Below are positions 1 through 8,068 of a stretch of 64,000 nt of DNA, one piece after another (within the stretch, counting starts at the first letter, position 1; every line of letters begins with the position of its first letter). The notes beneath the pieces were generated by a model. The model saw only the letters and a program-made list of their open reading frames with translations, was not told the origin of the DNA and searched no databases. Location: assembly GCF_014203665.1 (NCBI RefSeq), contig NZ_JACHJN010000005.1, positions 62,001 to 126,000 on the forward strand, given 5' to 3'. The position numbers and the translations under genes were made by a program. The stretch comes from Saccharothrix tamanrassetensis. GTDB taxonomy: Bacteria; Actinomycetota; Actinomycetes; Mycobacteriales; Pseudonocardiaceae.

Positions 1-926
1 CCCAGGCCGTCCTGGTAGTCGGCGCAGGTCAGGATCAGGCCGAGGATGTAGGAGCGGGTGCGCGCGTTCTGCGGCACCGCGCCCGCCACGGCGGCCGGCA
101 GCAGGTCCAGCACGGTGCCGCGGGTGTCCGCGTCGCGCAGCGAGGGCAGCGCTTCGAGCGCTTCGATCAACTCGCCCAGGCCGGCCAGTCCGGGCACCGC
201 GGGCGTTCGCGGCACCGGTTCGGCCGGCCCGAGCCGCCCGGTCGGCGCCGCTGCCGTGATCCACGCTCGTTCACCCACTCCGACGAGTGACATTCGCACC
301 TCGCGGTAGTGCACCGCCGGCTTGTCCCGCGTGCGGTGGTCGTCCTGCGTGCGGTGGCAGCTCTCCGACACCATGAACGTGATCGGCAGGTCGGACCGCC
401 GATGTGCGGTCCGCAGCTCCGGCGAGGCCAGCAGCCGGCGGGTGACCGCCTTGGCGCAGTCGGACCGGTCGGCTTCGTGCTCCGGAGTGTTCCGCTGCAC
501 GCCTTCAGCGCGGAGCCGGCCTTCTCGGCCGGCGTCTGCGTGCGGGACGCGTCGGCGCTCGACACCATCGCGAGACGGACCGCCGTACACCGGGCCTTCG
601 TGCAGCACGCACCGCAGCCGCAACCGCGCTTCGAGCGTGGCCGCCGCGTTGTGCCGCTGCACCGCCGCGTCGACCAGCGCCGGGAACCCGCCGACGAGAC
701 TGCTGCCCGACACCCCGACGGGCAGCAGGACCAGCGCACCGGCCGCGGTGTCCTCCGCGACGCACGACGACCAGTCGACCCCGGTCTCCGCGAGCGACTC
801 CCGCAGCACGCCGTACATCCCCGCACGCCGCTCGCGCCGAAGCCCGTTGGTGAGCGCCGGATCACCGAAGCGCTCGATGTCGACCCCGAGTACGCCGCGA
901 CGTGGTTGTAATCGGCCAGGTGACAA
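1..926 (-). CDS. Cyclase-like plus effector-associated domain 2 (EAD2) protein, 3' part missing
   Basis: The gene reads leftward off the window edge, so only the first ~308 residues are seen. I chose the TTG at 926-924: it follows an in-frame TGA and sits 7 bases after a GAGGTGA ribosome site. Residues ~10-200 resemble the nucleotide-cyclase-like domain that opens many actinomycete conflict-system proteins (start GVLGVDIERFGD). The usual metal-binding EDRGDG motif reads EDTAAGAL, so catalysis is unlikely. From about residue 245 (LIEALEALPSLRDADTRG to TRSYILGLILTCADYQDGL) the sequence matches effector-associated domain 2, an adaptor that recruits effectors in VMAP-type systems. The stretch at about 420-600 is weakly conserved and could hide a small rearrangement. 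The effector itself lies outside the window. Confidence 0.72.
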   Translation of the reverse strand, partial: MSPGRLQPRRGVLGVDIERFGDPALTNGLRRERRAGMYGVLRESLAETGVDWSSCVAEDTAAGALVLLPVGVSGSSLVGGFPALVDAAVQRHNAAATLEARLRLRCVLHEGPVYGGPSRDGVERRRVPHADAGREGRLRAEGVQRNTPEHEADRSDCAKAVTRRLLASPELRTAHRRSDLPITFMVSESCHRTQDDHRTRDKPAVHYREVRMSLVGVGERAWITAAAPTGRLGPAEPVPRTPAVPGLAGLGELIEALEALPSLRDADTRGTVLDLLPAAVAGAVPQNARTRSYILGLILTCADYQDGL

Positions 927-1024
927 GGGCGATCACCTCGATCCGGGGGAAGCGGACTGCGACCACTGCCACCGTAACCACAGGCACCCGCGCCCCGGCA
1001 GAACCTGAACGGGCGTTGTTCACC

Positions 1025-1078
1025 CCGAATCCCGCACGCCCTCCACACCGATCGGCGTGGAGGGCGTGCGGGATTCGG
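1025..1078 (-). terminator. 22-bp perfect hairpin after the aldehyde dehydrogenase gene
   Basis: Arms 1025-1046 and 1057-1078 are perfectly complementary with a 10-base loop. The hairpin begins 17 bases past the stop codon of the leftward aldehyde dehydrogenase gene. There is no T-run, as is common for actinomycete terminators. Because the stem is symmetric it could also stop transcription from the other side. Confidence 0.8.
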
Positions 1079-1095
1079 TCAGCGGCTGAAGGGCG

Positions 1096-2523
1096 TTACA
1101 GGTCCAAGCCGGTGAGGACCAGGACGCGTTCCTCGGTCAGGTCCTCCATCGCGGAGTGCACGCCCTCGCGGCCGGTGCCGGACTCCTTGACGCCGCCGTA
1201 CGGCATCTGGTCGGCCCGGAAGCTGGGGACGTCGCCCACGATCACACCGCCGACGTCCAGGCGCTTGGACGCCTGGAACGCCACCCGCAGGTCGTGGGTG
1301 AACAGGCCCGCCTGGAGGCCGAAGCGGGACGCGTTGACCGCGGCGAAGGCCTCGTCCACCGAGTCCACCGGCGCCAGCACCACCACCGGGCCGAAGACCT
1401 CCTCGTCCACGACCTTGCAGTCGACCGGCACGTCGGTCAGCACGGTGGGCGCGTAGGTCGCGCCGTCGCGGAAGCCGCCGGTCAGCACGCGGGCGCCGGC
1501 CATCACCGCTTCGTTCACCCAGGCCTCGACGCGCTCCGCCGCCGCCTCGTTGATCAGCGGGCCGACGTCGGTCGACGCGTCCTGGGGCTCGCCGGTGTTC
1601 AGCTTGCGGACGTGGTTCACCACGGCGTCGGAGACCTGGGTGTACACGTCGCGGTGGATGTAGACGCGCTGCACCGAGATGCAGGACTGGCCGCCCTGGT
1701 ACATCGCGAACGTGGCGATGCGCTGCGCCGCCCAGTCCAGGTCCGTCCAGTCCGGACAGACCACGGCCGCCGCGTTGCCGCCCAGTTCGAGCACGACGTG
1801 CTTGCGCGGCACGCGGTCCAGGATGCCGTAGCCGACCGGGCCCGAGCCGGTGAACGACACCACGGGCAGCCGGGGGTCGTCGACCAGGGAGGCGGCCACC
1901 TCGTTCGGCACCGGCAGGATGGACCAGGAGCCCGCGGGCAGGTCGGTCTCGGCCAGGATGGCACCCAGGAGCAGCGCCACCAGCGGGGTCGCCGGGGCCG
2001 GCTTGAGGATGATGGGCGCGCCCACCGCGATTGCCGGCGCGACCTTGTGCGCCACCAGGTTCAGCGGGAAGTTGAACGGCGCGATGCCGAGCACCACGCC
2101 GCGGGGCGCGCGGCGGACCAGGGCCATCCGGCCGGTCGCGGCCGGGTCGGTGTCCAGGCGCTGCAGGTCGCCGGAGAAGCGGCGGGCTTCCTCGGCCGCC
2201 CAGCGGAACGTCGACACCGCCCTGTTCACCTCCATCCGCGACCACTTCAGCGGCTTGCCGGACTCCGCGGTGATCAGCGCGGCCACCTCGTCCGCGCGTT
2301 CGGCCAGCTGCCGGGACACGTGGTCCAGCGCCGCCGCGCGGGCGTGCGCGGGCAGGGAGGCGAACTCCTCGGCCACGTCCGTCGCGGCGACGATGGCGCG
2401 TTCCACGTCCGCCGCCGAGGCGTTCGACGTGGTGCCCGCGAGCGCTCCGTCGTGGGGGCTGCGCACCTCCAGCACGTCGTCGCTCGACGCGGCCTGGCCC
2501 GCTACCCAGTACGGGGTGTTCAT
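1096..2523 (-). CDS. Aldehyde dehydrogenase (succinate-semialdehyde dehydrogenase-like)
   Basis: This 475-residue NAD(P)-dependent aldehyde dehydrogenase is full length for the family. It shows the N-terminal cofactor fold, the LELGGN motif with the catalytic glutamate, the nucleophilic cysteine in GGQSCISVQR, and the EEVFGPV motif near the C-terminus. Its ATG overlaps the aminotransferase stop as ATGA, so the two are probably translated as a coupled pair. A 4-aminobutyrate-type aminotransferase upstream would release a semialdehyde that this enzyme oxidises, so succinate-semialdehyde dehydrogenase (gabD-like) is the likely role. The exact substrate (GABA, beta-alanine, putrescine-derived) cannot be read from sequence alone. 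Confidence 0.9.
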   Translation of the reverse strand: MNTPYWVAGQAASSDDVLEVRSPHDGALAGTTSNASAADVERAIVAATDVAEEFASLPAHARAAALDHVSRQLAERADEVAALITAESGKPLKWSRMEVNRAVSTFRWAAEEARRFSGDLQRLDTDPAATGRMALVRRAPRGVVLGIAPFNFPLNLVAHKVAPAIAVGAPIILKPAPATPLVALLLGAILAETDLPAGSWSILPVPNEVAASLVDDPRLPVVSFTGSGPVGYGILDRVPRKHVVLELGGNAAAVVCPDWTDLDWAAQRIATFAMYQGGQSCISVQRVYIHRDVYTQVSDAVVNHVRKLNTGEPQDASTDVGPLINEAAAERVEAWVNEAVMAGARVLTGGFRDGATYAPTVLTDVPVDCKVVDEEVFGPVVVLAPVDSVDEAFAAVNASRFGLQAGLFTHDLRVAFQASKRLDVGGVIVGDVPSFRADQMPYGGVKESGTGREGVHSAMEDLTEERVLVLTGLDL

Positions 2524-3806
2524 CGCCCAACTCCTTCGGTGATGGCCTTCTCCAGCACGGCTACGCCCTCGGCCAGCAGGTCGTCCGGGATGACCAGCGG
2601 CGGCAGCAGGCGCAGGACGTTGCCGTACGTCCCGCAGGTCAGGACGACCACGCCGGACGCGTGGCACGCCGCCGCGACCCGGGCGGCGACCTCGGGGGTC
2701 TGTGCGGCGAACTCGACCGCCAGCATCGCGCCGCGGCCGCGCACGTCGCCGTCCGCGCCGACCGCCGCACGCAGGCGGGGCAGCACGAACGCCTCGATGC
2801 GCCGCGCGGCGGCGTTCAGGTCGAGTTCGGTCATGGTGTCGATCGCGCCGAGGGCCGCCGCGCACGCCACGGGGTTGCCGCCGTACGTGCCGCCGAGACC
2901 GCCGGGGTGCACGGCGTCCAGCACCTCGGCCCGACCGGTCACCCCGGCCAGCGGCAGCCCGCCCGCCATGCCCTTGGCGGTGGTGACCAGGTCCGGCACC
3001 ACGCCCTCGTGCTCGCAGGCGAACCACGTGCCGGTGCGGCAGAAGCCGGTCTGGATCTCGTCGGCGACCAGCAGCACGCCCCGCTCGCGGCACCACGCGC
3101 TCAACGCGGGCAGGAAGCCGGGCGCGGGTGCGATGAACCCGCCTTCGCCCTGGACCGGCTCGATCACCACGCACGCCACGTCGGACGCGCCGACCTGCTT
3201 CTCGATCACGTCGAACGCCCGCGCGGCCGCCTCCGGACCGCCGAGGCCGTCGCGGAACGGGTACGACATCGGCACCCGGTACACCTCGGGTGCGAACGGG
3301 CCGAAGCGGTGCTTGTACGGCATGGCCTTGGCGGTCAGCGCCATCGTCAGGTTGGTGCGCCCGTGGTACGCGTGGTCGAACACGACGACGGCGGCGCGTC
3401 CCGTGACGTGGCGGGCGATCTTCACCGCGTTCTCGACGGCCTCCGCGCCCGAGTTGAACAGCACGGAACGCTTCTCGTGCGTCCCCGGCGTCAGGGCGTT
3501 GAGCCGCTCGCACACCTCCACGTACCCCTCGTACGGGGTGACCATGAAGCACGTGTGGCTGAACCGGTCGATCTGCTCGTGCACGCCGGCGGCCACGCGT
3601 GGCGCGGGGTTGCCGACGCCGGTCACCGCGATGCCCGAGCCGAGGTCGATCAGGCGGTTGCCGTCCACGTCGACCAGCAGGCCGTCCTCGGCGTGGTCGA
3701 TGTACACCGGCAGCGTCGAGCCCACCCCCGCCGCGACGGCTCCCTTGCGGCGCGCGGTCAGCTCCTGCGACCGGGGGCCGGGGATCTGGGTGAGCAGTCG
3801 GGACAT
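2520..3806 (-). CDS. gabT: 4-aminobutyrate-type class III aminotransferase
   Basis: A 428-residue fold-type I PLP aminotransferase of the class III (omega-amino acid) group. Visible marks are the N-terminal GNRLIDLGSGIAV segment, FNSGAEAVENAVKIAR (phosphate-binding), VIEPVQGEGG, the VADEIQTGFCRTG motif with the PLP-ring aspartate, and the Schiff-base lysine in TTAKGMAGG. It should transfer the amino group of GABA or a related omega-amino acid to 2-oxoglutarate. It is first in a two-gene operon with the aldehyde dehydrogenase and diverges from a PucR-type regulator, the usual arrangement of GABA use genes in actinobacteria. The gabT symbol rests on this family and context; a beta-alanine or putrescine-pathway transaminase is the alternative. 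Confidence 0.88.
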   Translation of the reverse strand: MSRLLTQIPGPRSQELTARRKGAVAAGVGSTLPVYIDHAEDGLLVDVDGNRLIDLGSGIAVTGVGNPAPRVAAGVHEQIDRFSHTCFMVTPYEGYVEVCERLNALTPGTHEKRSVLFNSGAEAVENAVKIARHVTGRAAVVVFDHAYHGRTNLTMALTAKAMPYKHRFGPFAPEVYRVPMSYPFRDGLGGPEAAARAFDVIEKQVGASDVACVVIEPVQGEGGFIAPAPGFLPALSAWCRERGVLLVADEIQTGFCRTGTWFACEHEGVVPDLVTTAKGMAGGLPLAGVTGRAEVLDAVHPGGLGGTYGGNPVACAAALGAIDTMTELDLNAAARRIEAFVLPRLRAAVGADGDVRGRGAMLAVEFAAQTPEVAARVAAACHASGVVVLTCGTYGNVLRLLPPLVIPDDLLAEGVAVLEKAITEGVGR

Positions 3807-3868
3807 GGGTCCAGCATCCGTGGCCGGAGCCGAACCTGCCAGTGGAGGAAGTGGCGAACGTGGGCGAC

Positions 3869-3886
3869 GACACTGTACAAAGTGTC
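3869..3886. promoter_or_regulatory. Palindromic operator between gabT and the PucR gene
   Basis: GACACT and AGTGTC (3869-3874 and 3881-3886) form a perfect inverted repeat with a 6-base spacer. It lies in the 81-bp divergent gap and ends one base before the ATG of the PucR gene. TACAAA (3876-3881) inside it could be the -10 of a leaderless PucR transcript, and the same site lies upstream of gabT on the other strand. It is a good candidate for the PucR binding site. Binding is inferred. Confidence 0.6.
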
Positions 3887-3887
3887 C

Positions 3888-5165
3888 ATGCCCCTCACCG
3901 TCGCCGGCCTGGCTCGCGAGGTGGGCCTGCCCGTGCACGTGGACACCGGCCTGGACCGGCCGATCGCCTGGGTGCACAGCACGGAGCTGGCCGACCCCAC
4001 GCCGTTCCTGGCGGGCGGCGAGCTGCTGCTGACCACCGGCATCGCCCTCGGCCCCCACCGCTCCTACGTGCGCCGGCTGGTGGCCGCCGGCGCGGTCGGC
4101 CTCGGCTTCGGCACCGGGCTCAGCCACGCCCACGTGCCGCCGGAGCTGGTCGACGCGGCCCGGCGCGAGGGCCTGCCGCTGCTGGAGGTGCCCCGCGAGG
4201 TCCCGTTCATCGCCATCACCAAAGCGGTGTCCCGGGCGGTCGCGGCGGACGACTACGCGGCCCTCACCCGCACCAGCGAGGCCCAGCACGCCCTCACCCG
4301 TGCCGCGCTGGCCTCCACCGGGGCCGTCGTGCGCAGGCTCGCGGCCCTGGTCGGCGGTGCGGCGGCGCTGCTGGACGGGGCGGGGGAGCCCGTGCACGTC
4401 AGCGGTGACCTGCCGGACCTGCGCGCGGAGGCCGGGCGGCTCGGCCCGGGGCCGGCGGGCTCGGCGTGGCAGGTGGGGGAGCGGCACCTGGCGATGCAGG
4501 CGCTGGGCCGCCCCGGCTACCTCGCCGTCGCCACCGCGGAGCCGCTGGACACCGCCGACCGCAACATCGTCAACACCGCCGCCTCGCTGCTCACCCTCTC
4601 GCTGGCCAAGTCGGACGCCGTGGACGTGGTGCGCCGGGAGCTGCGGACCGCGCAGTTCCGCCTGCTGCTGCACGGGGAGCCGGTCGCGGACGCCCCCGAG
4701 GGGCCGTTCCGGGTCTTCGTGCTCCCGAAGGGAACCGAGGAGCCGCCCGGGTTCTGGGCCGAGCACGACGGGCACGTCGTCGTGCTGGCCCGCGAGCTCG
4801 ACCGCCCCGCCCACGCCTCCGACCCGGTGGGCGCCGGCGAGGTCGCGCGCGGCTACCGGGAAGCGTTGCGGGCCCGGGAGGAACGCGTCGCCGGCTTCGC
4901 GGACGTGCCCGGATCCGGTTTGCTGGCAACGGACATCGCCCACCACGCGGCCACCCTGCTCGCCCCGCTGGACGCTCAGCTGCGCGAGTCGCTGAGGGTC
5001 TGGCTGGGCTGCCACGGCCAGTGGGATCCGGCGGCGGCGAAGCTGGGCGTGCACCGGCACACCATCCGCAACCGGGTGCGGCGGGTGGAGGAGCTGCTCG
5101 GCCGTTCCCTGGAGTCGCCGGGAGTGCGCGCCGAACTCTGGTTCGCCCTGCACGCCGGCCAGTAG
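3888..5165 (+). CDS. PucR family transcriptional regulator
   Basis: A 425-residue regulator with the N-terminal PucR ligand-sensing domain (about residues 5-120) and a C-terminal PucR helix-turn-helix (HTH_30). The latter is seen in ESLRVWLGCHGQWDPAAA followed by LGVHRHTIRNRVRRVEELLG. Family members are ligand-dependent regulators of purine, GABA or proline use. Here it diverges from the gabT/aldehyde dehydrogenase pair, so it most likely controls those genes in response to GABA or its products. The ATG at 3888 abuts the palindrome and no clear ribosome site precedes it, which fits a leaderless, self-regulated transcript. Confidence 0.9.
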   Translation: MPLTVAGLAREVGLPVHVDTGLDRPIAWVHSTELADPTPFLAGGELLLTTGIALGPHRSYVRRLVAAGAVGLGFGTGLSHAHVPPELVDAARREGLPLLEVPREVPFIAITKAVSRAVAADDYAALTRTSEAQHALTRAALASTGAVVRRLAALVGGAAALLDGAGEPVHVSGDLPDLRAEAGRLGPGPAGSAWQVGERHLAMQALGRPGYLAVATAEPLDTADRNIVNTAASLLTLSLAKSDAVDVVRRELRTAQFRLLLHGEPVADAPEGPFRVFVLPKGTEEPPGFWAEHDGHVVVLARELDRPAHASDPVGAGEVARGYREALRAREERVAGFADVPGSGLLATDIAHHAATLLAPLDAQLRESLRVWLGCHGQWDPAAAKLGVHRHTIRNRVRRVEELLGRSLESPGVRAELWFALHAGQ

Positions 5166-5211
5166 GCTCGGGCACGGTGCCGCCGCGACCATCCCGTTCT
5201 AGGGGGACATC

Positions 5212-5697
5212 TTGGCGCGTCTACGTTTTCTCGCGCACGCGGCGGCCGTCACCACCCTGGCCGCCGGTCTGCTCACCGCCGTGTTCACCGGCACCGCCAG
5301 TGCGTGCAGCTGCCTGCCCGACGGTGAGGGGCTCAAGTACCTCAAGGCCGATCACGTGTTCGTCGCGCTGGTGACCAGCGAACGGCTCGACAAGCGCGAT
5401 CCGAACAGCGGTACCGACGACCGGTACGTCTACACCACGAAGGTCTTCAAGGAGTACAAGGGCGACGTCCCGCGCCGCGTCGAGATCACCACCCACTACC
5501 AGGGCACGGCGTGCGGCATCCGGCTCGTGCCGGGTACGAAGTACCTGGTGTTCGCGCACGGCGACAGCAGCGACCGCCAAGTGGATTCCAACCAGTGCAG
5601 CGGCACCCGACTCGCCTCCGGTGGCCCGCCGACCACCACGCCGGGGTCCGGCACCAGCACGCCGCCCACCACCCCGTGCGCCACCGCCATCCCGTGA
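5212..5697 (+). CDS. Secreted TIMP/NTR-like protein, copy 1
   Basis: A 161-residue exported protein. The TTG start at 5212 follows AGGGGGA by a few bases. An Arg-rich n-region and hydrophobic core (residues ~5-28) end at ASA, leaving a mature protein that begins with CSC, the hallmark of netrin/TIMP-like (NTR) domains, where the N-terminal cysteine is fixed in a disulfide. Other conserved parts are the KVFKEYKGDV strand, TACGIRLVPGTKYLVFA and the C-terminal QCSGTRL. A Thr/Pro/Gly tail follows. The role is unknown; animal TIMPs inhibit metalloproteases but that should not be assumed here. The next gene is a close paralogue. Confidence 0.82.
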   Translation: MARLRFLAHAAAVTTLAAGLLTAVFTGTASACSCLPDGEGLKYLKADHVFVALVTSERLDKRDPNSGTDDRYVYTTKVFKEYKGDVPRRVEITTHYQGTACGIRLVPGTKYLVFAHGDSSDRQVDSNQCSGTRLASGGPPTTTPGSGTSTPPTTPCATAIP

Positions 5698-5755
5698 CGC
5701 ACCACCGCGTCCGGTCGTGCGCGGACGCGACCGATCCGACCACGAGGGGGATCCG

Positions 5756-6247
5756 TTGGCTCGTTTGAGATTCCTGGCCCACGCGATGGCCGCGACGACG
5801 TTGGCCGCCGGGTTGGTGGCCGCCGTGTTCACCGGCACGGCGAGTGCGTGCAGCTGCATCCCCGGCGAAGGTGAGCCCGAGCGGTACGCGCGGGCCGACC
5901 AGGTGTTCACCGGCACGGTGCTCAGCGAGGAGCTGGAGGTCAACAACCCGGACGTGACCTACGACGACAAGTACCGCTACGCCGTTCGGGTGGGCCGGGA
6001 GTACAAGGGCGACGTGCCGGCCCAGGTGGACGTGCTCACGTCCACCAGCGGCGCGGCGTGCGGCCTGCGGCTGTCCGTGGGCACCGGGTACCTGGTCTTC
6101 GCGAACGGCCCCACTCCCGACGGCGCCGTGCAGACCCACCTGTGCAGCGGCACCCGGCTCGCTTCGGGCGGTCCGCCGAGCACCGGGCCGTCCACCGGCC
6201 CGACGACCACGACGACGACCACCCTGTGCGGGACTTCGGCGGGCTGA
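5756..6247 (+). CDS. Secreted TIMP/NTR-like protein, copy 2
   Basis: A 163-residue paralogue of the previous gene with the same plan: TTG start (5756) after GAGGGGG, a nearly identical signal peptide, mature start CSC, the GREYKGDV strand, AACGLRL and CSGTRLASGGPP, then a Thr-rich tail. The signal peptides are much more alike than the mature domains, which suggests a tandem duplication followed by divergence of the exposed protein. It lies 58 bases after copy 1 and may share its transcript. Function is unknown. Confidence 0.82.
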   Translation: MARLRFLAHAMAATTLAAGLVAAVFTGTASACSCIPGEGEPERYARADQVFTGTVLSEELEVNNPDVTYDDKYRYAVRVGREYKGDVPAQVDVLTSTSGAACGLRLSVGTGYLVFANGPTPDGAVQTHLCSGTRLASGGPPSTGPSTGPTTTTTTTLCGTSAG

Positions 6248-6281
6248 CCGCCCGGTGTGGCCGCCGGAGCCCCGCCGGCGG

Positions 6282-6440
6282 TCACACCTCGTCGACGGGG
6301 ACGTGCTCGTACTCCTCGTCGGGATCGGCTTCGGTGTCCACCACGTCCCTGGTCCCGTCCACCTCGCCCAAGAGGTCCAGCTTCGCCTCGGGCTCCTCGA
6401 TGAACTCGTCCAGCGTCGGCTCCCGCTCGCGTCCGGTCAT
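6282..6440 (-). CDS. Small acidic hypothetical protein
   Basis: A 52-residue reading frame, ATG at 6440, with nearly one third Asp/Glu (EFIEEPEAKLDLL, DPDEEYEHVPVDE) and strong third-position GC. It lies convergent to the TIMP-like gene and divergent from the protein kinase gene. I recognise no family. The codon pattern and strong acidity suggest a real small protein. Confidence 0.5.
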   Translation of the reverse strand: MTGREREPTLDEFIEEPEAKLDLLGEVDGTRDVVDTEADPDEEYEHVPVDEV

Positions 6441-6631
6441 GGGGCCGGTTTACCCGGTCGTGCGCGGACCCGAACATCACGATCATCCCCCGACCGGGGG
6501 AAACGGGCCGGTTTGTGACGGGAATGCGACGGGTACGTGGACGCGAAACGGCAAAGCGGGTAGCCCACTCCGGAGCGTGACGGGTAGGTTTCGCCTCGGA
6601 TGGCTCTTTCGGAGCAGCGGAGGTCAACCGG

Positions 6632-7975
6632 ATGTGGGACGGCGACCTGACCGGTGAAGTGGTGGACGGGAGGTACGCGTTAGGCAACCTGTACGGCTCG
6701 GGCGGCATGGCCGAGGTCTACCGGGCTTTCGACACCAAGCTGGACCGCAGGGTCGCCATCAAGCTGTTCCAGGGCACCGCCACCCGGGAGGACCAGGTCC
6801 GGTTGGACCGGGAAGCCCAGGTGCTGGCCGGGTTGCGCTGTCCGGGTGTGGTCGCCGTGTACGACACCGGCTCGTTCCGGGGCCGGCCCTTCTACGTCAT
6901 GCAGCCCGTCGAAGGCGGCACGCTGCGCCGGCGGATGCGCGAGCCGCTGGCCCCCGAGGTGGTGGCCCGGATCGGCGGCCAGGTCGCCGAGATCCTCGGC
7001 CACGTGCACCGGCACGACGTGGTGCACCGGGACGTCAAGCCGTCCAACATCCTGCTCGAACCGGGTGAGCGCCGCGCCTACCTGGCCGACTTCGGGCTCG
7101 CGCTGCAAGCCCAGGTCACTCGCGTGACCAGGTCCGGGATGCTGGTCGGGACGGCCGGTTACCTCGCGCCCGAACAGGTGCGCGGCAACGAGGTCGGACC
7201 GCCCGCCGACATCTACGCGCTCGGCCTGGTGCTGCTGGAGTGCCTCACCGGCCGGCCGGAGTACCCCGGTGGCGACACCGAGGCGGCGCTGGCCCGGCTG
7301 CACCGCGAGCCGCGCATCCCGGCGAACCTGCCCGACCCGTGGGGCGACGTGCTGACCGCGATGACGGAGTCGCTGCCCTCCCGCCGTCCCACCGCCGAGG
7401 AGTGCGCCCGGCTGCTCGCCGTCGCCGAGCGGGCCAGCGTCGGGGCGGCACCGCTGACCGGCGTGGAGGTGGCCGAGCGGTCGCCGGCCGTGCCCGTGGT
7501 CGTGGCCGGACCGGAGCCCGACGTGGGGCCCGTGCGGTCCCGGCGCAGACCCGTGCTGCTGCTCGGCGGGGTTGCCGCCGTGCTCGGTGTGGCCGCGGTG
7601 GTGGTGGCGGTCCACCTCGGCAGCACACCGCCGTCGGACTCCCGGCAGCAGTTCGACGGGCCCGACCCGACGCCGGTCACCGTGGTGGTCACCCAGACGC
7701 CGTCGACCGTGACCATGGTCGAGCAGCGGGGCTCGACCGGGGTGGGCGTCACGACGCAGGTCGCCGGGCACTCCGAGGGCGAACGGGCCGGGGACGAGGG
7801 CAGCGGGCAGAGCCGGGAGGACGGCGGCGAGCAGGGTGAGGCGGGGCAACAGGAGCCGCCGGCCGCCGGCAAGCCGTCGAAGGAGCACCGGACGCCCACC
7901 GACGTGCCGAGCCCGACCCACGTGCCGAATCAGCCCCACTCGCCGAAGCCGCGCACGGCCGTGGGCAAGGGCTGA
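6632..7975 (+). CDS. Membrane-anchored Ser/Thr protein kinase (PknB family)
   Basis: A 447-residue Hanks-type kinase. The catalytic domain spans residues ~14-265 with a glycine loop GSGGMAEVY, the ATP-lysine in VAIK (about K44), HRDVKPSN, DFG and the APE motif in GYLAPEQ. A basic stretch RSRRRP and one membrane helix (~residues 310-330) follow, then an extracellular Thr/Pro/Glu-rich tail of about 110 residues without PASTA repeats. The kinase faces the cytoplasm. The ATG follows GGAGG with normal spacing. Substrates are not evident; neighbours are not a recognisable cell-wall or FHA set. Confidence 0.92.
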   Translation: MWDGDLTGEVVDGRYALGNLYGSGGMAEVYRAFDTKLDRRVAIKLFQGTATREDQVRLDREAQVLAGLRCPGVVAVYDTGSFRGRPFYVMQPVEGGTLRRRMREPLAPEVVARIGGQVAEILGHVHRHDVVHRDVKPSNILLEPGERRAYLADFGLALQAQVTRVTRSGMLVGTAGYLAPEQVRGNEVGPPADIYALGLVLLECLTGRPEYPGGDTEAALARLHREPRIPANLPDPWGDVLTAMTESLPSRRPTAEECARLLAVAERASVGAAPLTGVEVAERSPAVPVVVAGPEPDVGPVRSRRRPVLLLGGVAAVLGVAAVVVAVHLGSTPPSDSRQQFDGPDPTPVTVVVTQTPSTVTMVEQRGSTGVGVTTQVAGHSEGERAGDEGSGQSREDGGEQGEAGQQEPPAAGKPSKEHRTPTDVPSPTHVPNQPHSPKPRTAVGKG

Positions 7976-8068
7976 GGGCTGCCGGCGCCGCGGCGGCAGC
8001 GGTCGTCAGCGCAGGGACGGTCAGCGCTGGGGGAGTCGGCGCCGGGGAGTCGGCGCACAGGCGGGAGT

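Noticed and set aside
167-1048. A 293-codon minus frame overlapping the EAD2 gene
   Set aside because: It is Arg/Cys/Ser-rich without conserved segments; the frame one base away gives the EAD2 and cyclase-like sequence with a good ribosome site.
1156-4032. A 958-codon plus frame opposite gabT and the aldehyde dehydrogenase
   Set aside because: His/Arg-rich shadow with no family match; the minus strand carries two full-length enzymes over the same bases.
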